Made by a program: the position numbers and the translations under genes
The notes under the pieces: model-generated
What the model saw: only the letters and a program-made list of their open reading frames with translations
What the model was told of the DNA's origin: nothing
The model's database searches: none
Assembly: GCA_949987565.1 (NCBI GenBank)
Contig: OX465118.1
Coordinates: 5,484,538-5,548,537, forward strand
Source of the DNA: Luidia sarsii
Lineage: Eukaryota; Echinodermata; Asteroidea; Paxillosida; Luidiidae
Length of the DNA stretch: 64,000 nt
Direction: 5' to 3'
Shown: positions 56,201-64,000 of the stretch, one piece after another
Layout of the letters: each line of letters begins with the position of its first letter
How positions within the stretch are numbered: the stretch's first letter is position 1

Positions 56201-59200
56201 AATAATTATGAGGTCATTATATTTCATAAAAAAATTGTCATTTTGAGCACAATGCACGTGACATGAATTTAAAGGTACCTGCTTGGAAAGAACTCGTTAC
56301 TGTCACTTTATCAGCTGCCACGTAACATGAGTGTAAAGTTGTGGTTTACCCCTTGCGGTTTAGAACACCATTTTTGTCAACCATTCAATTTGCTCCTTCC
56401 CTCAATCTACATTATATCCGAATTTTTACCGTTTGATCAATGATCATCAGCTTCGGGTGATCTTCCAATAATAATGTGTCATTGTAATGCGTCACTTGAC
56501 ATTAAAGCTACATTATTTTAACTGGGAAGAGTTATGGTATTGTACATGTTGCTTCAGGTTGAAACTTTGCTTGAGTTTAGAATCGACAATATTAAAGGTA
56601 AAATTTAACTGACATGACATGATTTTCACGTCAAACCTCACTAACATTTTCACTTGAACAATTTTGTACATGCATGCCATTGTACTGCGCCATGCATGAT
56701 AATTATGGCTGACGGAAGTACAGTATTTAAGTGTGCTGCACCCTTTACTCGCGACGAAATCCAAAAGCCCGCCGTCAACGGCCATGTCCCGTAATTTTAA
56801 TCGGGTTCGCTAACATGTATCAGATGTCCGTATCTGTTGCGTAACACAAGTGGCCTTGTGTGAAAGACGCTCGCCTGCCAACGTGTAGGTTCGTGGTTCG
56901 ATCCCGGGGGTATTTTTAACTTATTTTTTTCTCAGCACGATAGTGCGGTATAAGGTGTTTAAAAAACTCCCGCAAACACCAACGTCGCATGTGGCGCATC
57001 TAGATGGGTCGCTGTGACGCTGGGACTGTTCTCGTAATCCAGGTTCGCGTCTTCGTACAGGGACACATGCGTTTGGTCGACTCGGCGGCCAAGGTCTAGG
57101 GGCCGCTGTGTTTCCTCCCTCACATGGCGCAGGGTCTACGGGCCTATATGGATGAGGGCAGGGAAGGACGTGCGGTGGACCGGTACCGAGGCCTTAAGAG
57201 CTCTTATAGATCCGTGCACACGGGACGACCCTGGAGGTCCCGGGGATCTGAAAGCTTGGTCTGACACCGCATAACTTTTTTTCTCGCAAACTTTGATTTT
57301 TCAAGTGTTTCGTGCTCGTTTTTTTCTATTCATTTTTAGCTGTTTCGTCTTCCGAAACAGCTTTTGTTTTCGTTTTTTTTTCTATACATTTTGTTTTTTT
57401 CTCCCCTTTTTTGTCCATCTGTTTCGGTCTTCCGAAACGGCTCTTGTCTTCGTTCTGTTTTGTTTTCCTATTCAACTTTTTTCTTAGTTGTTTCGGTCTT
57501 TCAAAAACAGCTCTTGTTTTCGTTTTTTGTAAATACCCTTTTTTCCCTTTTTTTTAACGTGTAAGATATCCGAAACTGTTGTAGTAGAAAACTTGTGTGA
57601 AAGACGCTCGACTGCCAACGTGTAGGTTCGTGGTTCGATCCCGGGGGTATTTTTCTCTTATTTTTGTTCTCAGCACGACTTAAGCGTTTCTATGAAATTG
57701 GGTCATGATTCTTAGAAGACCATACACAGACGGTCCTGGCAGAAATTGGAAATAATGACGTCGATCAGCAGGTGTCAAGTTACGTTGCTTTAAAGAAGCC
57801 ATAGGTATAGGCCTACACGTTTTTGACAACTGTATTGCGCTTATGAATAACTGAGGGTTCCTAAACTTTGGTTGAGAAAGCAGAAGGGAATGGAAATCGT
57901 ATTAATTTTTTCATCTTCATTATGTTGGAAATAATAACCAAGAGTCCAAATAATTATGAGGTCATTATATTTCATAAAAAAATTGTCACTTTGAGCACAA
58001 TGCACGTGACATGAAATTAAAGGTACCTGCTTGGAAAGAACTCGTTACTGTCACTTTATCAGCTGCCACGTAACATGGGTGTAAAGTTGTGGTTTACCCC
58101 TTGCGGTTTAGAACACCATTTTTGTCAACCATTCAATTTGCTGCTTCCCTCAATCTACATGATATCCGAATTTGTACCGTTTGATCAATTATCATCAGCT
58201 TCGGGTGATCTTCCAATAATAATGTGTCAGTGTAATTCGTCACTTGACATTAAAGCTTCATTATTTTAACTGGGAAGAGTTATGGTATTGTACATGTTGC
58301 TTCAGGTTGAAACTTTGCTTGAGTTTAGAATCGACAATATTAAAGGTAAATTTTAACTGACATGACATGATTTTCACGTCAAACCTCACTAACATTTTCA
58401 CTTGAACAATTTTGTACATGCATGCCATTGTACTGCGCCATGCATGATAATTATGGCTGACGGAAGTACAGTATTTTAGTGTGCTGCACCCTTTACTCGC
58501 GACGAAATCCAAAAGCCCGCCGTCAACGGCCATGCCCCGTAATTTTAATCGGGTTCGCTAACATGTATCAGATGTCCGTAACTGTTGCGTAACACAAGTG
58601 GCCTTGTGTGAAAGACGCTCGCCTGCCAACGTGTAGGTTCGTGGTTCGATCCCGGGGGTATTTTTAACTTATTTTTTTCTCAGCACGATAGTGCGGTATA
58701 AGGTGTTTAAAAAACTCCCGCAAACACCAACGTCGCATGTGGCGCATCTAGATGGGTCGCTGTGACGCTGGGACTGTTCTCGTAATCCAGGTTCGCGTCT
58801 TCGTACAGGGACACATGCGTTTGGTCGACTCGGCGGCCAAGGTCTAGGGGCCGCTGTGTTTCCTCCCTCACATGGCGCAGGGTCTACGGGCCTATATGGA
58901 TGAGGGCAGGGAAGGACGTGCGGTGGACCGGTACCGAGGCCTTAAGAGCTCTTAAAGATCCGTGCACACGGGACGACCCTGGAGGTCCCGGGGATCTGAA
59001 AGCTTGGTCTGACACCGCATAACTTTTTTTCTCGCAAACTTTGATTTTTTAAGTGTTTCGTGCTCGTTTTTTTCTATTCATTTTTAGCTGTTTCGTCTTC
59101 CGAAACAGCTTTTGTTTTCGTTTTTTTTCTATACATTTTGTTTTTTTCTCCCCTTTTTTGTCCATCTGTTTCGGTCTTCCGAAACGGCTCTTGTCTTCGT

Positions 59201-62200
59201 TCTGTTTTGTTTTCCTATTCAACTTTTTTCTTAGTTGTTTCGGTCTTTCAAAAACAGCTCTTGTTTTCGTTTTTTGTAAATACCCTTTTTTCCCTTTTTT
59301 TTAACGTGTAAGATATCCGAAACTGTTGTAGTAGAAAACTTGTGTGAAAGACGCTCGACTGCCAACGTGTAGGTTCGTGGTTCGATCCCGGGGGTATTTT
59401 TCTCTTATTTTTGTTCTCAGCACGACTTAAGCGGCTCTATGAAATTGGGTCATGATTCTTAGAAGACCATACACAGACGGTCCTGGCAGAAATTGGAAAT
59501 AATGACGTCGATCAGCAGGTGTCAAGTTACGTTGCTTTAAAGAAGCCATAGGTATACACTTTTTTGACAACTGTATTGCGCTTATGAATAACTGAGGGTT
59601 TCTAAACTTTGGTTGAGAAAGCAGAAGGGAATGGAAATCGTATTAATTGTTTCATCTTCATTATGTTGGAAATAATAACCAAGAGTCCAAATAATTATGA
59701 GGTCATTATATTTCATAAAAAAATTGTCACTTTGAGCACAATGCACGTGACATGAATTTAAAGGTACCTGCTTGGAAAGAACTCGTTACTGTCACTTTAT
59801 CAGCTGCCACGTAACATGGGTGTAAAGTTGTGGTTTTCCCCTTGCGGTTTAGAACACCATTTTTGTCAACCATTCAATTTGCTGCTTCCCTCAATCTACA
59901 TGATATCCGAATTTGTACCGTTTGATCAATGATCATCAGCTTCGGGTGATCTTCCAATAATAATGTGTCAGTGTAATGCGTCACTTGACATTAAAGCTGC
60001 ATTATTTTAACTGGGAAGAGTTATCGTATTGCTTCTGGTTGAAACTTTGCTTGAGTTTAGAATCGACAATATTAAAGGTAAATTTTAACTGACATGACAT
60101 GATTTTCACGTCAAACCACACTAACATTTTCACTTGAACAATTTTGTACATGCATGCCATTGTACTGCGCCATGCATGATAATTATGGCTTACGGAAGTA
60201 CAGTATTTTAGTGTGCTGCACCCTTTACTCGCGACGAAATCCAAAAGCCCGCCGTCAACGGCCATGCCCCGTATTTTTAATCGGGTTCGCTAACATGTAT
60301 CAGATGTCCGTAACTGTTGCGTAACACAAGTGGCCTTGTGTGAAAGACGCTCGCCTGCCAACGTGTAGGTTTGTGGTTCGATCCCGGGGGTATTTTTAAC
60401 TTATTTTTTTTCTCAGCACGATAGTGCGGTATAAGGTGTTTAAAAAACTCCCGCAAACACCAACGTCGCATGTGGCGCATCTAGATGGGTCGCTGTGACG
60501 CTGGGACTGTTCTCGTAATCCAGGTTCGCGTCTTCGTACAGGGACACATGCGTTTGGTCGACTCGGCGGCCAAGGTCTAGGGGCCGCTGTGTTTCCTCCC
60601 TCACATGGCGCAGGGTCTACGGGCCTATATGGATGAGGGCAGGGAAGGACGTGCGGTGGACCGGTACCGAGGCCTTAAGAGCTCTAATAGATCCGTGCAC
60701 ACGGGACGACCCTGGAGGTCCCGGGGATCTGAAAGCTTGGTCTGACACCGCATAACTTTTTTTCTTGCAAACTTTGATTTTTTAAGTGTTTCGTGCAGGT
60801 TTTTTCTATTCATTTGTTTTCGGGGTTTTTTTTCTATACATTTTGTTTTTTTCTCCCCTTTTTCGTCCATCTGTTTCGGTCTTCCGAAACGGCTCTTGTC
60901 TTCGTTCTGTTTTGTTTTCCTATTCAACTTTTTTCTTAGTTGTTTCGGTCTTTCAAAAACAGCTCTTGTTTTCGTTTTTTGTAAATACCCTTTTTTCCCT
61001 TTTTTTTAACGTGTAAGATATCCGAAACTGTTGTAGTAGAAAACTTGTGTGAAAGACGCTCGACTGCCAACGTGTAGGTTCGTGGTTCGATCCCGGGGGT
61101 ATTTTTCTCTTATTTTTGTTCTCAGCACGACTTAAGCGTTTCTATGAAATTGGGTCATGATTCTTAGAAGACCATACACAGACGGTCCTGGCAGAAATTG
61201 GAAATAATGACGTCGATCAGCAGGTGTCAAGTTACGTTGCTTTAAAGAAGCCATAGGTATACACTTTTTTGACAACTGTATTGCGCTTATAAATAACTGA
61301 GGGTTCCTAAACTTTGGTTGAGAAAGCAGAAGGGAAAAGAAATCGTATTAATTTTTTCATCTTCATTATGTTGGAAATAATAACCAAGAGTCCAAATAAT
61401 TATGAGGTCATTATATTTCATAAAAAAATTGTCATTTTGAGCACAATGCACGTGACATGAATTTAAAGGTACCTGCTTGGAAAGAACTCGTTACTGTCAC
61501 TTTATCAGCTGCCACGTAACATGAGTGTAAAGTTGTGGTTTACCCCTTGCGGTTTAGAACACCATTTTTGTCAACCATTCAATTTGCTGCTTCCCTCAAT
61601 CTACATGATATCCGAATTTTTACCGTTTGATCAATGATCATCAGCTTCGGGTGATCTTCCAATAATAATGTGTCATTGTAATGCGTCACTTGACATTAAA
61701 GCTGCATTATTTTAACTGGGAAGAGTTATGGTATTGTACATGTTGCTTCAGGTTGAAACTTTGCTTGAGTTTAGAATCGACAATATTAAAGGTAAAATTT
61801 AACTGACGTGACATGATTTTCACGTCAAACCTCACTAACATTTTCACTTGAACAATTTTGTACATGCATGCCATTGTACTGCGCCATGCATGATAATTAT
61901 GGCTTACGGAAGTACAGTATTTAAGTGTGCTGCACCCTTTACTCGCGACGAAATCCAAAAGCCCGCCGTCAACGGCCATGTCCCGTAATTTTAATCGGGT
62001 TCGCTAACATGTATCAGATGTCCGTATCTGTTGCGTAACACAAGTGGCCTTGTGTGAAAGACGCTCGCCTGCCAACGTGTAGGTTCGTGGTTCGATCCCG
62101 GGGGTATTTTTAACTTATTTTTTTCTCAGCACGATAGTGCGGTATAAGGTGTTTAAAAAACTCCCGCAAACACCAACGTCGCATGTGGCGCATCTAGATG

Positions 62201-64000
62201 GGTCGCTGTGACGCTGGGACTGTTCTCGTAATCCAGGTTCGCGTCTTCGTACAGGGACACATGCGTTTGGTCGACTCGGCGGCCAAGGTCTAGGGGCCGC
62301 TGTGTTTCCTCCCTCACATGGCGCAGGGTCTACGGGCCTATATGGATGAGGGCAGGGAAGGACGTGCGGTGGACCGGTACCGAGGCCTTAAGAGCTCTTA
62401 TAGATCCGTGCACACGGGACGACCCTGGAGGTCCCGGGGATCTGAAAGCTTGGTCTGACACCGCATAACTTTTTTTCTCGCAAACTTTGATTTTTTAAGT
62501 GTTTCGTGCTCGTTTTTTTCTATTCATTTTTAGCTGTTTCGTCTTCCGAAACAGCTTTTGTTTTCGTTTTTTTTTCTATACATTTTGTTTTTTTCTCCCC
62601 TTTTTTGTCCATCTGTTTCGGTCTTCCGAAACGGCTCTTGTCTTCGTTCTGTTTTGTTTTCCTATTCAACTTTTTTCTTAGTTGTTTCGGTCTTTCAAAA
62701 ACAGCTCTTGTTTTCGTTTTTTGTAAATACCCTTTTTTCCCTTTTTTTTAACGTGTAAGATATCCGAAACTGTTGTAGTAGAAAACTTGTGTGAAAGACG
62801 CTCGACTGCCAACGTGTAGGTTCGTGGTTCGATCCCGGGGGTATTTTTCTCTTATTTTTGTTCTCAGCACGACTTAAGCGTTTCTATGAAATTGGGTCAT
62901 GATTCTTAGAAGACCATACACAGACGGTCCTGGCAGAAATTGGAAATAATGACGTCGATCAGCAGGTGTCAAGTTACGTTGCTTTAAAGAAGCCATAGGT
63001 ATACACTTTTTTGACAACTGTATTGCGCTTATGAATAACTGAGGGTTTCTAAACTTTGGTTGAGAAAGCAGAAGGGAATGGAAATCGTATTAATTGTTTC
63101 ATCTTCATTATGTTGGAAATAATAACCAAGAGTCCAAATAATTATGAGGTCATTATATTTCATAAAAAATTGTCACTTTGAGCACAATGCACGTGACATG
63201 AATTTAAAGGTACCTGCTTGGAAAGAACTCGTTACTGTCACTTTATCAGCTGCCACGTAACATGGGTGTAAAGTTGTGGTTTTCCCCTTGCGGTTTAGAA
63301 CACCATTTTTGTCAACCATTCAATTTGCTGCTTCCCTCAATCTACATGATATCCGAATTTGTACCGTTTGATCAATGATCATCAGCTTCGGGTGATCTTC
63401 CAATAATAATGTGTCAGTGTAATGCGTCACTTGACATTAAAGCTGCATTATTTTAACTGGGAAGAGTTATCGTATTGCTTCTGGTTGAAACTTTGCTTGA
63501 GTTTAGAATCGACAATATTAAAGGTAAATTTTAACTGACATGACATGATTTTCACGTCAAACCACACTAACATTTTCACTTGAACAATTTTGTACATGCA
63601 TGCCATTGTACTGCGCCATGCATGATAATTATGGCTTACGGAAGTACAGTATTTTAGTGTGCTGCACCCTTTACTCGCGACGAAATCCAAAAGCCCGCCG
63701 TCAACGGCCATGCCCCGTATTTTTAATCGGGTTCGCTAACATGTATCAGATGTCCGTAACTGTTGCGTAACACAAGTGGCCTTGTGTGAAAGACGCTCGC
63801 CTGCCAACGTGTAGGTTTGTGGTTCGATCCCGGGGGTATTTTTAACTTATTTTTTTTCTCAGCACGATAGTGCGGTATAAGGTGTTTAAAAAACTCCCGC
63901 AAACACCAACGTCGCATGTGGCGCATCTAGATGGGTCGCTGTGACGCTGGGACTGTTCTCGTAATCCAGGTTCGCGTCTTCGTACAGGGACACATGCGTT

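Larger units (their letters stand above)
45522..64000. repeat. Tandem array of a ~1742-bp unit (10 full copies plus a partial)
   Basis: Unit starts, taken at the CTTAAGCG junction: 45522, 47264, 49007, 50749, 52491, 54233, 55937, 57679, 59426, 61131 and 62873 (partial, runs off the edge). Lengths are 1742, 1743, 1742, 1742, 1742, 1704, 1742, 1747, 1705 and 1742. Layout of a unit: a MITE-end remnant; about 880 bp AT-rich; a tRNA-Gly-like module with T-runs; a GC-rich block of about 340 bp (CTAGGGGCCGCTGTGTTTCC, GGACGTGCGGTGGACCGGTA); a T-rich hairpin cluster; and a second tRNA-Gly-like module at the very end. Units differ by scattered substitutions and a few indels. Short open frames recur in every unit simply because units are near-identical. 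No transposase, reverse transcriptase or rRNA was recognised. Confidence 0.98.

Overview
The window is eukaryotic nuclear DNA from an animal. Coding exons of 18 to 1927 bp sit between GT/AG introns packed with minisatellites, SINE-like elements, foldback elements and hAT-type DNA transposons. The proteins resemble deuterostome homologues, so a marine invertebrate deuterostome (cephalochordate, echinoderm or hemichordate) is my best guess. The species cannot be fixed from sequence alone.

Three genes are supported, all on the minus strand. (1) 267-18387 holds the first 11 coding exons (494 residues) of USO1/p115, the vesicle-tethering factor; the gene continues past the left edge. (2) 22936-32888 is a complete five-exon gene for a 1224-residue Arg/Ser-rich nuclear-type protein with RLG motifs, an 11-copy RRKI-type motif array and a C-terminal CCDC9-like coiled coil. 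(3) 34799-38818 is a four-exon gene for a 259-residue methionine sulfoxide reductase A with a signal peptide and a C-terminal KDEL, predicting an ER-lumenal enzyme. All splice phases of all three models join without a break.

Introns and spacers hold a 14-bp minisatellite (2174-2870), a 1.3-kb AGC/AGT tract (2905-4234), an 89-bp minisatellite (6403-9230), a 76-bp minisatellite (13262-13660), hAT-like elements (13661-14511, 14769-16191, 30358-31643), an 880-bp pyrimidine tract (16690-17570), and a 40-bp minisatellite (27473-28928) whose every unit copies the neighbouring exon's 5' splice site. There are also foldback elements, tRNA-like SINEs, an RTE-type LINE tail and two THAP-domain fragments.

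From 45522 to the right edge lies a tandem array of a ~1742-bp unit (ten full copies and one partial). Each unit carries two tRNA-Gly-like modules followed by T-runs, and most carry a cluster of short hairpins. The array starts inside the terminal inverted repeat of a MITE and shows higher-order structure in its right half. It is the most unusual feature of the window.
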